From Prostheceraeus crozeri (lineage: Eukaryota; Platyhelminthes; Polycladida; Euryleptidae): a stretch of 64,000 nucleotides of DNA. The translations under genes were made by a program, and so were the position numbers. The DNA lies in the NCBI GenBank assembly GCA_907163375.1, contig CAJQUW010003463.1:1-64000 (forward strand). Reading direction: 5' to 3'. Positions 24,609-37,449 of this stretch are shown here, one piece after another; the stretch's first letter is position 1, and each line of letters opens with the position of its first letter. The notes beneath the pieces are model-generated. The model saw nothing but the letters and a program-made list of their open reading frames with translations. It ran no database searches and had not been told where the DNA came from.

Positions 24609-27600
24609 ACAAGGAAATCAGTTTCAACAGTGCTTTCTCTTTGCATTGGGACTTGCCAGAGAATGAAACAAGAAATAACAGTCAATGACTGTGTCATTCC
24701 TTGATTTATTTCATTACAAATAATGACTTTAGAATAGCAACTGAATATACTGTAAATAATTGACACAAGCATTCCAATCTCTCACTTCTCTTCTACTCCT
24801 TTGTATTTTACCGATTTATTGCTGTTCACTTTTATTTCTCAGCATTCTGCTAGGAAAATAGACGTTAAGTTGGATTAAATTAGAATGAGACTTAGAAAGC
24901 TGTTTTATGCAAAATATAGCAACGATTTTGCTTCGAAAGGGCAATATAGCATTTATTCCCAATTTGCCAATAATTCCAAATTTAAGTGACGTTTCATGCA
25001 GACTTAAGATGCCGTAGAAAACAAATCAAGAGAATAAAACGCTTTTAAGTAATCAGTAGATTGTTGCAAAATGCTTACAAGATATAGACATGGATAGGAC
25101 ATAATTAAAATTACGTCCTTCAATCTTTCCGAACAAAGTTTTACAGACTTTTCCTTAGAAATTCTACATTCTATAAAATTGAAAGAATAAAGCGGATATG
25201 ATCATCAGAAGCAGTATTACACCGTAGACATTCACTTCGATGACAACAGCGCCGGAAGAATGGCGGCTTTCACTGGCTGGTAAATGTCAGGTATCGGTAC
25301 CTTATCAGTGTTCTCTCTAAAGATTCACGATTATCAAAATTTCTCATTTAAAATATTTTTTGTTTAAATGAATTTAAGCAAGAATTTGCAGCTGTATCAT
25401 ATTTGATCTACTAAATAGATTCCTCATTACACTGTAAATCGAACGCTACCAAACCGATGAAATGCTTGCTACCAAATACTTTAATTCCTTTAACATGGTA
25501 GCGTTTTTACAACCTGTATAGTTTCAACCATATGCTTCATTTTCTTCTAATCTCATAAATATGCAAACAGTTTCATGCTACTTTTTACTAGGATAAAGTA
25601 GTGAGATATTGACATTTAAGAGTCAAACTTGTGATATTGAATTTTTGATTATATTACTTGATGTATAAACTTTTATAAATAATCAATAAGTATTAGCTAT
25701 GCATCATAATATGCTAATTTATAATATACATTATAAAAATTTGGAATTAAGCTTCTAATTAATCCAAAATGATGATACATTTATAATTCATAAAATAAAA
25801 AACAATTAGCCTATGTCTGATGTTCAATGTGGTTGCATTGAAGTCATCATTCAATCCAAACGATTTCAGTCAATTCGCTAAGTCGAGTTGAGCATTTACG
25901 AGGTTGTGTAGAAGGAAGTGATAAGAAATGACTTCATAAATATATATAAAATATGACTTCCGCTTGAAGATATGCAGTGAACAAAGTACTTTTCAGTTCA
26001 TTTCTAAGTAGTATTTAACATAAACTAAATATGAAAAGTTCCTCTGAAATTCAGGACCATGGGCACCACATGATCTGGAAAATACCTACCAGACCTTCGG
26101 ATTTCATTCAGGCGGTCGCTAAAAGATGAGCACGGTCTGGTAGACAAATAAGACAAACCATGTTCATTTGAGAAGAAATGTTAGTTTTTTATGATGAGTT
26201 GGTTTCCCAGCGAAATTTGTTTCATTGGATAAGGAGAAAAACGCGGCACTCTCATGACTCACTCCTCTGTCCGTTCCCCAACGACCCTCGGAGTCCACTG
26301 CCAGCTCGTAAATATGCATCAACAAATGGACCTTGACACAACCTTGAGGGATCGCCTGAAGGAAAAGTTAAGCTATCTAACGCAAGCCTATTTTTCAACC
26401 TATCCTACACCTACTGCACCATTCAAACACTGACTCCCGCACCCACCATCCAATCACGATTAACCAAAAAAATTTGGGTTAATCCAAATCCAAATCATGA
26501 TTTAACGGGGAATTATGACGTTGCAGGTACAGTGTCATTGACACAGTACAATGTCATGTTCAAACATAGTGACAAATGAGAAGAGGCTATACATCAAAAG
26601 AAAACCGCAAGCAACCTACAGCATATTGTATAGTAAGTAGACCACACTCTTTTGCCAGCCGAAACCAATTTCGAATAGAATGCAGAAAGAACATCCTTTA
26701 TTTCTGCACGAGCTACTTGCCATCTTCTGAAGCTTCTATACCATAAAATTGAAACTCACTAGGCTTATCATAAAATGACCGATACATTTCCTGATGCGCA
26801 ATCTTTATCATTTTAGCACTGCTCGTCATTGTCAATTGCGGTAACGTTGGAAATACAAAACCGGGTCTCAACAGGTTATTGAGCAAATACTATCAACCGC
26901 TGATTTACATGGAAGTCAGGAATCGCTAGTCAATGGCTATATCTGTGAAATAACAAGCACTTTTACATTACTTAAAAGTTTTAGATCATTTTAATGTACA
27001 TGCAAACACATGAGCATGTATCAGTTGCTAACTGTTAGTTGATCTTTCATATAAAATGAACAATTTTCAGTAATTGCAAGTTTGTCATTTTCCATGATTC
27101 TTTGCATCATTCCCTTTGGTTGCACTGATACATATTTGGGATGACATTCAGCCGCTCGGATTCAATATTGATGTTTGCTTCTTGTTTTTATAGAGTTTTG
27201 GAAAACGACCGTCAAAATATCCATAACAAACAAGCAAATTTATCATGAATCGGTTCTGGTCATTTGTTCAAACAAATCAAACGTCAGATTGATATGACAT
27301 GAATTTCTGAAACAATTGAGTTCATACTTTCAATTTTTATGTATCACGTTTCATTGTTTGCCAAAATAAACTAGAAGTGACTTCATCAGCTTGTAGAGAT
27401 CATGGTTGATGAGCATTTATTGAGATAAATGACAGTGTGTATAACTTTAATGAATGCCATTTTTGAATACACATAGAAGTAAATGTGCTCATTAATCCTG
27501 AACTTGGAGTAGGAATGATGATATCAGTGAAATTTTTTAATTCAAATTTCATAATACTGGTGAACTAAAAGACCGGAGCTTTATAGGCATATGGCATGGT

Positions 27601-28560
27601 TGTCAAATATTACGTATATGCAGAAAAATCAATGACGCTGATATAGACGTCAGCATTTGCAGCTACACTGTAAACTTAAGATTGCGAAAACATGATGGTT
27701 TTGACTATGGAGGAGAGCGACGAAGCAAGAATAACAAAAGTGTACAAAAACACTGAGCTATTTGAGTACATTGTCGAATAAAATTCATTGATTGGTTCAT
27801 TGATGATTTACCAACATAACTCCTGAGACTAACAATCGGGTGCCAGAACAGTAGGGTTTTGGCATTTTAAGTAAAACAGCAAGGTTTATTGAAATGCTTC
27901 GGGCGAGAAAGAACGGTTGACACATATATAATTTTATTTTCTTTACTTCAAGATTATACCATAACTTTTACTTAACCATAACCATAGCATACCATAAAAT
28001 TACTTCCATTATACCATGACCCAATTCTGCTACCTTCTCATGCATCTACTATCTTTCCATGCGGCTGCCGTTGAAGTATAAATATGCACATTTATTTTAT
28101 AGACATGAATCTTTTTGAGTTGGTCAGACTACTTGCAATGTCATGCAATTCTTTGATGTAGCAATCATCAAATATTTTCAAAATCTGCACTTTTTCTGCC
28201 TTAGTAGCCAGATTTGTGTATACCAATGGTTTGTGAATAGAATGTAAACTTATATTAATTGACCATTTGTATCTGGATGCAGTTTCAGTGTCGATGTCGA
28301 TGCTAGAGTCGTGAAGAAGTCGACACCGACAACGAAATTTTCCGTAGAATTGTCGTTTCTCGATTGATAAAAGTCCGAAATTTCTTTTCATCTTTTCAGT
28401 GAAATGCTATGATAATAAGTGAATTCTAACAATTGAATCCAACAGTGAAAATAGGCGTCGGTCGATATACCAAAAAAATCAGATAAGTGCAAAATTTACA
28501 ATATTGATGAATGCTGTTGAACATTTCTCTAGATGAATATTAACGGTCTCCACAACACTC
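24609..28560. other. Non-coding stretch with minor repeats
   Basis: AT-rich sequence without a recognisable gene. The items seen are a 90-bp foldback at 25430-25519, a 10-bp perfect inverted repeat (CTACCAGACC at 26086, GGTCTGGTAG at 26134), and an isolated CACTGTAAAC motif near 27668. A 99-codon open frame at 28092-28391 on the minus strand matches nothing I recognise. Confidence 0.6.
25430..25519. mobile_element. 90-bp foldback element, CACTGTAAA-type ends
   Basis: The left part CACTGTAAATCG is followed by AACGCTACCA. The right part read in reverse is TACAGGTTGTAAA followed by AACGCTACCA. The inner 10 bases are a perfect inverted repeat and the outer parts are imperfect. The end motif recurs at 45.5 and 57.0 kb. 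Confidence 0.45.
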
Positions 28561-28561
28561 T

Positions 28562-29100
28562 AAAAGTCAAAAGTCAAAAATGTTTATTTCCAAGAACATT
28601 GGAAAACAGGAGCATGTGTGCTCACATAATAACCACAAAAACATAGCTTGGTGGCAGGAAACAGCGTGCAGTCAGTGTTGTTGTAAAAAACATATTCTGA
28701 ACAGGAAAGAGAGGAGAATTGACGAAAATAAATTTCCAGATTTCATACTTATTGATAAGTGATTTTCTTAGTCATCGTTCGCAAGTCGTTTGCTTTTTTG
28801 AGAAACTTCGCAATGGATTACACCAGTTTTGGATTTAAAATATTCATCAATTTATTGAATTCTGTTGTATTGCTACAGTTGCATAACAAAGGCGCTGCTT
28901 CTTGTCGTAAATTTTGATATAGTGAGCATTCTATCATGAAATGATACAGAGTCTCTACTTTCGAATTATCCCATAGCTCACATAAACTCTCTTCATATCG
29001 CAATCGATTTCCGTAGCTGCCAGTTAAGAAATCTAATTTGGGATTTTTTGCATCGAAATTTTGATAATATATTGATATCATTGTATTCAATATCAAAATT
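28562..29100 (-). mobile_element. LINE 3' end (C-terminal zinc-knuckle fragment)
   Basis: A minus-strand frame at 28818-29096 encodes the C-terminal module typical of LINE ORF2: a Cys near ESLCELWD, then VETLYHFMIECSLYQNLR with the His and Cys of the terminal zinc-knuckle-like motif, and a closing helix FNKLMNILNPKL. Downstream on the same strand the frame decays, followed by AATAAA at ~28588 and a tail of two TTTTGAC-like units at 28562-28580. This is a 5'-truncated LINE copy. The module resembles that of the larger LINE at 54-56 kb, but they are not the same copy group. Confidence 0.75.
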
Positions 29101-30716
29101 CAGATATGATTTCATAGTATTCTCAAAACCACATAATTCTACATAATTCAGGCCAGAATGACTTTCTTTTGCTGTAACTTAGACATTTTCCTAAAAATTT
29201 TTGTAAAAATTTCCCTTAATAGGAATTCTACAACTCTATCAATACTAAAACTTTCAAACGTTCAATAACTAAAGCGACTGAATTTCAGAGTATATTACTT
29301 TTCATTAAGTCGATTATATAAATGTATGAATTTCATGATGATTTGCCAAGCAATCAAGTGTTGATATCATTTAAAAAGCTTTGAATTAAGTCGATGCTTT
29401 TAATGGAGTTCATGACTGCTATTCCTTGCCACATTAACTCCACCCATTCATCAGAATGCAAACTGAGTGATTTACTTGTTTTGCATGTAGCTACTTTACT
29501 CAGCATATCAAAACGCAATTAAATGCATTTGGCATCAATATGTACAAGAACACTTGTGTTTGAAACAGTGAGAGGTAACAGAGTAAAGAAAAAATGTAAA
29601 AATAGCTTGCGAATTAGTAATTGAACAATAGCTGAAGTGTAAATCTACCTCTATTTCATTCCTTCTTCTGCGCAACAACTTTATCATTTGAATGCGATTG
29701 ACTGCGTGTTGTTTCAGTACAATCACTAATTACAGTCGATTTATTTTCCAAGCATCTACACTCTTTGACATGAGGAACGCTACATTTTTGCCAGCAAGTT
29801 AGCGGGAGGATGAAAGATAGGCTCAAACCTCCTGTGTACCATAAGCATTACAGTGAAATCGTTAATTTCTGTTTTTCCACTGTTTCCAAACCCAAGGAGA
29901 TTCCACTGCTAACGGTGTTTGGTGGAATCTTGTTCGTCCAGCGATAAATGCAGAGCATCTGTATATTACGGAGGCATTTTGACTTTTTTACACTTTGACA
30001 GAAACAATTGGCAAAAAAGCAGAAAAAATTACGAAATTTTGTTAGGCGACGCGTGCTTCTTTAATTCTCTCAAAATGCCAATGATCACACAGTTTTCAAG
30101 ATTTGACATTTTCGGCGCTCAGGAGAAGGGCTTCATTCATTGACGTAAGTCAGTCTTCTCTTTTCGATAAGAGCAATAGGAACAGAGGAAATCGTAGTGA
30201 AGGTCGACGCAACAATCAATGGGAGAAGAGGCTCGTGTTAGTTCAAAATCACTGACTTATTGTGATTAAGTGTGTATGCGTCTGATCGACAATGCATGTG
30301 AGGTTGTCTCAGCTCTCCATACTTGTCTCCCTGATCACATCAGTAATCGGATTTACACGTCTATACATGGGTCAACCAAACACAAGGAAATTCCGTTGAT
30401 CATAAATGCTAATTCCGCTTTGCCACCTTTGAATTCTACCATCCCTGGAAGCTCATAGTTGCTTTATGGACACGATATATTGTTTTATTTGATAGTGCAA
30501 TCATAATATCTATTATTTCATAGTCTATACGCTAAATGAGGTTAGATAAATAACATGAATTGACTAAACATCTCAATTTAATTAGAAATATATGTTCTAT
30601 GTTTAACACAAATTTGATTCCTTAAATCAAGAAGTTAATGACTTATTGGGACAAATTATTAGAAATGTAGGCAACGTGTTTTACGTCCAGGTCCATATCC
30701 TATTTTTGACGACAAT
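29101..30716. other. No recognisable gene
   Basis: AT-rich DNA. Open frames at 29919-30143 and 30270-30458 on the plus strand show no family motif. A ~25-bp phrase near 30280 (CTGATCGACAATGCATGTGA) recurs with changes near 35867 inside a MITE, which suggests that a piece of that element is also present here. Confidence 0.5.
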
Positions 30717-31260
30717 TAGAATAGATTAGGATAGCTTTATTGATTTACGACATGACGGTGCATGCATTACAGGACAAGACAATTGCAAAAATAATTCATC
30801 GGTTCAATTGTAAAATGTGTGTGATGCAATACAATTACAACATTCCATATTCATAAAATAATATTTAGTCTTTTAGTTCTAGAGACAGGTGGCATCAAGG
30901 CCTTTGTTCTTCGACTCCGTCTACCTACCGACCTCGTCGAAAACTCATTTGGAACACCAATGTCCACATTGTGATATTTCTCGGTGTTGAGTTGAAGTTG
31001 TTGACTCTCAGACCACTGTTGCAGGTGGTCCCACTCAAGTTGCAGGATATTATCAGCTTATGTTCGGATGCAGTGTAAGTGCATGCATTTTGCGTCATCG
31101 GCATGCTGGATGATCTTGGTGTTACCTAACACAGGCCTCAGGCTATCCCTAGTGATGGTGAAGAGGATGGTGCGGAGAACAATGCCTTGAGGAACACCGC
31201 TGCTACACCGATGCCAAGAAGAAATACTGTTGCCGATTCGATTTTTCTACAAGAGCAACT
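30717..31260 (-). mobile_element. LINE reverse transcriptase relic with 3' tail
   Basis: The minus strand encodes SSGVPQGIVL near 31187-31205, then the catalytic-box region IIQHADDAKCMHLH near 31094-31110, with His in place of the usual Tyr of YADD. A downstream helix LQLEWDHLQQWSESQQL and one in-frame stop follow. This is the SGVPQG / YADD / WS arrangement of jockey-, CR1- or I-type LINE reverse transcriptases. The 3' end near 30737 has AATAAA followed by a TATCCTAATC-like tail. Most of the 3' coding part is deleted. Confidence 0.75.
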
Positions 31261-31763
31261 ATTACGGGTACATTTTGAAACACCAGGTAAAAAATGATTT
31301 TCTTCTTGTATGTTAGGCGTATACACATCACCATATGATGGTTGGATTCTGACTTTAAGCAATTACCTGTATTTTTGAGTTCATATAAGTCCTATACTTC
31401 GAAGTTGCAGCAAAAGGCTCAAAGTGCAAAGCCAATTGTCAAAAAGTAACCGATAGGCACGATTTTTCTTTTGGTCGGAAACAAAGCGAAGAGCTGTGTT
31501 TGCGGCATTTCAAGTTTTCGCCCCAATCCTGCACTGCTTTTCCGGAGTCCAGAAAGAAATCGCAAATAGATCCAGATTCACCTGCTCTGGTATCCATTTA
31601 TGAATTCTGTGTTGACTTTCTTGTATAGCAATTTGCAGATTGCGGTGACATAGCCTCGAATATTTCTGCAATTCCGGATGCTTTCAGGTATTGCATTTTT
31701 TAATGGCTTTAAAAAAATTACACTCTTCACTTGTTGTTATATTGACAGATTTTAGATGATATA

Positions 31764-33414
31764 CAGGGTGTTCACGATCCTCTTGCGGATTTTACAAGTT
31801 GTTATTATGCAACATTACATAGGTTTTTACAATGTTTAAAGAACCAAAAGTCGAAGTACCTTTCCATGTGATTTATATCACAGAATATGCAAAGCTCACG
31901 GCACATGACAATGATTTAATTAATTAATTAGCCCCTTCTCTACTTCTTTATCTGTATTTATGCTGTCTAATTAATAAATGTAGTCCTCGTTTCAATTCAT
32001 GCAACTGTTTTTTGGGTACGGTGTATATTAAGCACCATTTCGCGTCTGGATCCATGCTCAGAAGTCCAACAGTGGAACGTCTAGGCATTTGGAGAAAAGG
32101 GGGCCGGTTTATTCCGATCAATCAAACGATTATTCAATTTTGATGTCTAGAGTTCACCCTGTCCCAACCTATTGGTGCATCCGTGTTTGATTTCGCTCTA
32201 TATCTTGACTGGAAGTACTTTGTACAACAAAATGCCTTTGTGCCGTTCTAAATAGACTGCTTCCTCCATTACCTGACAACTTATCCAATCACAAGGTAAG
32301 ATGAGACCACAGAACAGCAAGTTGTCAAAGGTGATTGCCTCGGTTTCGCATCAATCAAGTGAGAGTTCGTGAGGTTGACATTCCCATTGAGAATGTTGTC
32401 TGATCACTAAAACTGATATTGAAGATGAAATATAGGATACTACATGTTAAACCTTCAATCATCAAAAGATAAAATTGAAGTCGATTACGAATAACTAAAA
32501 AAGCTAAGGTTTCAAATAGTTTACTGTAAAACTGTATGCTTCAATTGTTTGATAACCCTTCCTTGAGTACATTGCTTTCGGGAAACAGAGAAAATTCGAC
32601 TTCTTGTTCAATCAACCTTTCTTGATGGAATCATCTTCGAAAGTTACAACGATATTTACCCTCATGACAACCGAAAGTCTCCGCGCCTTGAGATCATCCA
32701 CACATTTTCTCAGAGTCTTGGACTTGGAAGAAGTTTCCATAATCAGCAAAGAATCGATGATCGTGCTAAACAGGATGTCTGTCTGTCGATGTCGCAATTT
32801 TCACTACGTCTGACCTTCTTACGATCATGTTATCACAAAAGTGGCAACTGAAGCAATCTACTCAGTCAGAGATCAGATTAGCAAATGTTACATACAACAC
32901 AGTTAGAAAAGCATGACTAACGTCCAGCAAAGCAACCAACCCGCTTAATACTATATGATCAATTTTTATACTGTTCATTATAGGAAGCCAAATTTGAAAT
33001 TTGAAATTTTGAATAACAAGTTTGACATGCTTATTTCAATGTTCGGAGGACTTAACAATACCGTACATTCGATTCAAGAAGAACTGAGCAATGTTAAGAA
33101 CGAGAATGTTTTGGCTTCCGACGATAAAGAAAAAAAAAAAAAAGAATTCAGTAACAAGCATACATCGACGCTTTTGGCTTCCTATAATGAACAATATAAG
33201 TGATTCAAGCCCTCTATTCCCAGAAAATGATCAATTTTGTATCTAATGAAATAAAAATCCAATTTATTCATTGATGGTGCACCTTTTCGTCGAGTGCAGG
33301 CCTATTTGCATTAGTTCATTTGTCCAACAACTTTGTTCAATGCGTAGGATTCGATTAGTGGTATTCACCCTAATATTAGTAATAAAAATCCACAAGAAAT
33401 TCGCGAACACCCTG
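31764..33414. mobile_element. Possible mariner-like element with TA flanks
   Basis: The left end reads TA then CAGGGTGTTCACGA. The right end read in reverse is TA then CAGGGTGTTCGCGA, and TCTTG-GGATTTT follows in both, giving about 30 bp of imperfect inverted repeat 1.65 kb apart. TA target duplications and CAGGGTG ends fit Tc1/mariner-type elements. No transposase is recognisable inside. A third CACCCTG at 32156-32162 could mark a shorter nested element. An 82-codon frame at 32955-33203 with a coiled-coil-like, Lys-rich end and a poly-A run is of unknown origin. Confidence 0.45.
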
Positions 33415-33419
33415 TATTC

Positions 33420-35070
33420 AAAAGTCTGACTTTTCGTCCGCCACTTGCTTAGTAATGCAGTGTACAGTATAATAATTTCCATTTTTTCAATACTTTTGCA
33501 TATTTTTTCAGAAGCCTTTCAATTTCTGTTTTCATTCAATTTTAAGTATGATGAGAGTCTTTTGCAAGCAATTGCAAAATAAAATGCCATTGCAAAAAAT
33601 TAAAAGATGCCCGTCTAAGTATGTTTCAAAATTCACTAGAACTACTAGAATTGTCCTAGTACTTTATAAAACTTTCATTGAATCCTAGAAAATATGAGCA
33701 TATATTATAAAAGATTTGGACCCTAGAAACCTATCACATGACATTCAATCACACGGAGCAAATTGTACTTCGACTAGGCATAATACTCGTAGGTTCTTCA
33801 GCTCAACTTTGAAAAATATTCGGCGCACACACCAGGGTTGGAACCGGCCGCAAATTTTGAAGACCGCCCTCAACCCGGACGATTAATTCAATTAGACCCA
33901 TGTCGACCGTTGACGACATTCAGTCTAGAATAATCTGCTTAGTCAATCATTGCACGAGCATGTAAATGCAAGATAATGTGAGAGTATCTGCGTGTATGCT
34001 TTGTTATATAAACATTGCGAACTGATCTTTAGACCGTTAAAAAATGATTACTGGCAACTTATACATGTAGTTCAAACACTACTTTATCTCAAATAAAGTC
34101 TCCGGAATCATGTACTGTAGCCTACATGAATTTTGGAGGCATTGTGTATTCCTCAACTTATCTATTGTAAAATTATACCAGATCTCGAATACTTTCACTA
34201 CATGGGATAGTTTATATAACACGTGGAGCTTAGAGATGCTGTGAGTAATGGATTTCAATGCAACCAAGAGCCTACTACCCGAACATTTGACAGTGGATCG
34301 TGGATAATTGTTTGATACAGTAGCTGCACGCAAAACAATTTGATTGACGTAGGTACAGAAACAGTCCTGCTCTTGGGACACTCACTGAAATGAAAACTTG
34401 ATGACGGAGAGCTTATTGTTCCAGACTCCTATGCGACAGCTCTCGGTCATCAGTGTAAACTCAAACGTTTTGGAGTGGAGAGATTTCTCTATTGACGACG
34501 TTGCAAATCACTAGAATTCCCTCACAAGTTAAGAAGTAAAATCAATTCAGTAAATCACCTTAAATCAAATTTGCACGTCGCGGACAAAGCACTTCGCAAC
34601 ATCAACACTCAGTCAGCGATCAAATTGTTCATCTCGGAACTTTTGTTATGTTGAAACTTAGAATTTGTTCACAGCTTAAAGCTTTCTTGTGGGGAAGCGG
34701 ATATAGATGCACATGTTATTATTGCATCAATGTGTGCTTGGGTCACTATTTTGATGATCTGTTTTAAACTTGCTTGGGCTTGATTGACTTTGAAATTGCA
34801 GTCAGCATTATAATAAATTATAAAATAAGCCTGCAACTCAATATACCAGCAAATTATTACGAGTATACTGCTCATCGCACAAAACATGATGTCAAAGTGA
34901 GAATAATTGCATGGTGTAATATTGTGTTGTAATAGATAGCTCTCGCTGATACGGGTCACCGGTAGGACTACCATTCATGCATTTCATGTATACTATGTTG
35001 AAATTGAATAATGTCTAATGGCACAAGTTGATCAAATGATGTCTTACGATCAAAGCGTTAACCGACATGC
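33420..35070. other. No recognisable gene
   Basis: AT-rich sequence. Two minus-strand frames of about 100 codons (34079-34381 and 34669-34974) have Cys and hydrophobic residues but no motif I recognise and are most likely chance. Confidence 0.5.
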
Positions 35071-35077
35071 CAGCCGT

Positions 35078-35175
35078 CGTCCCATCCCCGACCGATTGTT
35101 TTTCAATAAGCCGGCCACCTATCGACCCGTTTTGATCCGCCGGCAACCGATCGAGCGTTTTTGATCCTCCGTCCA
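35078..35175 (+). repeat. GC-rich degenerate ~30-bp tandem repeat, three units
   Basis: Units begin near 35079 (CGACCGATTG), 35115 (CGACCCGTTTTGATCC) and 35148 (CGAGCGTTTTTGATCC). They share a GTTTT then GCCGGC or CC-rich pattern. The segment stands out by its GC content in an AT-rich neighbourhood. Confidence 0.4.
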
Positions 35176-35470
35176 AGCCCCGGCCGACTTCTCTGAACGT
35201 CTGATTCTGTTCTGACTGATTCAGAACGATGGCACACGCTGAAACTTAGTAAGTGAGCAAAAAGGAATTACTAATACCTTCCCGTCTTGCGTCGCTTGCG
35301 GATTGCTGCAATTTCCATCAAACTTCTCCGATTGCCACGATTTCTTTAGAAATCGTGCGGAATACGATGCGCAAAACTTTGGAAATCAGCCTTAACAGGG
35401 CGCGACCTCCCCCAAGGTCGGCAAAGCACACTCATGAATGTTTGAGAAACTATGATAGCTGCAGGAACAC

Positions 35471-35592
35471 CTTGGTGGTAGTCGTGAGACGCAGGTATCT
35501 CGATGACTGGGTTCGATTCCCAGCTGACATGCCATTTTTTGTAGCTCTGTGAAGAGCAAGGGGTATTGAGATGCCTTTTCCAATTGAGCTAA
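35471..35592 (+). other. tRNA-derived fragments, possible SINE
   Basis: The plus strand has a perfect T-arm (CTGGG, loop TTCGATT, CCCAG) at 35507-35523, which includes a box B-like GGTTCGATTCC. Upstream TGGTAGTCGTGAG resembles a weak box A. On the opposite strand at 35580-35592 lies TTAGCTCAATTGG, a typical tRNA D-arm and box A. No full cloverleaf can be drawn from either, so these are tRNA pseudogene or SINE head remnants rather than a functional tRNA. Confidence 0.4.
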
Positions 35593-35689
35593 GTCGGAGG
35601 CATTGAACTGATTATGAATAGGAGCTTGTAGGTATCCTCATGCCTTAATTCTGGATGAGCAATCAATTTCCGAAGTTCAAGTTTTCATT

Positions 35690-36144
35690 AAAAACGCGTC
35701 AAACGCGTCCATGTTAATCCAATGGGACGCAGATTGAAGTTTTTGGTAAAAAGAAATTTTCTATGTTTTCTGTGATTAAACGAAAATATTAAGTCTAGAG
35801 TCATAATTTTTGACATGGAATGTCTTCAGGTCATTTCCTATGATGTGCATGTGCTATTATGATGCTTCTGATTGACAATGTATGTGAGGATGTGGTTGAA
35901 TGTGGATAAAGTTGCTCAAAATTTTTTTTTTGCTTGCCGACATTAAGAGGCTCGCCAAATCTAAATGTGTTTTTAGATTTATAGACAGGGATGCACGAAG
36001 ATGAAAGGAAAAGACCTGAAGACATCCCATGCTAAACATCATGATTCTGGGCTTAGTACTTTTCGTTTAATCAGAGAAAATAAAGAAAATTTCATCTTAG
36101 CCTACAACTGCAATCTGCGTCTCATTGGATTTATATGCGTTTTT
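35690..36144. mobile_element. 455-bp MITE with ~95-bp inverted repeats
   Basis: The arms at 35716-35810 and 36040-36132 are inverted copies sharing AATCCAATG, GACGCAGATTG, AAATTTTCT and GATTAAACGAAAA, with scattered differences. Both outer ends carry AAAAACGC. No coding content was seen. It is old, given several mismatches and small gaps between the arms. Confidence 0.7.
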
Positions 36145-36254
36145 CTCTGATCCTGTCTGACAAGAAAAGAATCTCACTAGAACTCGCAGACGCTCCGATT
36201 CGTAGTAGGTATAGGGTGTATATCATTCTGTGAAAGTCTCATTTTTGGCCTCGT

Positions 36255-36420
36255 TCACTGCAGAAACTTGTTCTGGCTGCGGACTGATGTTAGGACAATA
36301 TGCTGTCGATATGACTTGAAGATGACTTCTGCCTTCACTCGCATTCCTCTTGTGCCGTCAACGTAGCCTAGTGAAGAAAATGCGAGCTCGTCTCCAACGC
36401 GGACTTCGATTCGATTTCTG
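36255..36420 (-). CDS. Possible terminal exon, function unknown
   Basis: On the minus strand a GC-richer stretch reads about 54 codons to a TGA at 36255-36257, with segments such as RIEVRVGDELAFSSLGYV and GMRVKAEVIFKSYRQHIVL. Alternating polar and hydrophobic residues and low stop density suggest a beta-rich protein piece. A CAG just upstream could be a splice acceptor, but there is no convincing pyrimidine tract. I do not recognise the family. It could equally be chance. Confidence 0.2.
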
Positions 36421-36429
36421 GATCATGCG

Positions 36430-37440
36430 AGTGCGGTCGGCAATCAAGGGTGTTGGTGTCTTTTATTGACTTAATAGTTGTCATTCTCTAGATGTTCAGA
36501 GAGAGAAGCAGAGAGAAAAGAGAGATAAATGGACCAGCACGGGTTAGGTTGAAGCGAAAGACGCAAAAAGCTGTGACGCACCGAAAACAGGCCTGGGCTG
36601 AAGAAACTTGACTGGTTCCCACCCTCATCATCACTGCTGAACTCATTTTCCAATTCCTACTCTTTTTAAGAAGGAAGTTCTACAGCTATCTGATTCGAAG
36701 ATAAAAGCATATTTTTAACCTCTGATAAGGAATTAGCGCGCATAGTTAAGTTGCGTCTCTGGACTTCGAAGCGATCTTGCTGCAAATGAACGTGGACTAC
36801 TTGTATATGAGGAGCGGAAAGTATTCTGGTAGTAGATGATACAATATGGGAGAATTATGTGTTCAACATATCACATGTCACACAGAACACTAGTACCAAA
36901 CCGCCACGAAATTAAGAAGAAATACGATACTAATGCACTTGGAAATCATGGCTGATGAAAAAAAGAATTCTAGGTTAAGAAATCTAAATATCAGGAATCT
37001 TAATGTCATGCTTTTATCTAAGAGAGAAATATCAGATGATCTAATCGACCGAATATAATTTCAGCATCAGACTTAAAAGCAGTAAATAGTGTCAGGACGG
37101 AGATAGATAAAGCATTCTGTTCGCAACGAACGCATTATCTGAAGTTTGAGACAATGAATCAACATTGCACTCAGTGTGCTCCCAGTAAGTGGGCTTTCCT
37201 CTATGTGCGGTGAAACCGACTGTTTTGCTTAACGATGTGAGATGAGAGACCAGAGCCACGAAGCGGGACCCGTAGTATTTCAAAAGTAAGTACCTGGCTC
37301 CGGAAATGTCGATAACGGATGTACAACTTCTACAATGAAACACTGAAATTATAACACACTGCCATCTACAGACCGTTTCAAAAATAATTGCACAAAAATA
37401 GCTGAGCCATATTCAAATGAAAGTTTTGTTTTGAAGTCCT
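36430..37440. other. No recognisable gene
   Basis: Mixed-composition sequence. Short minus-strand frames at 36471-36653 and 37092-37343 have no motif I recognise. Confidence 0.5.
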
Positions 37441-37449
37441 GAATCAATT

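Noticed and set aside
32604-32813. Overlapping open frames on both strands
   Set aside because: Neither has a motif, and mutual openness over 200 bp can be a compositional effect.
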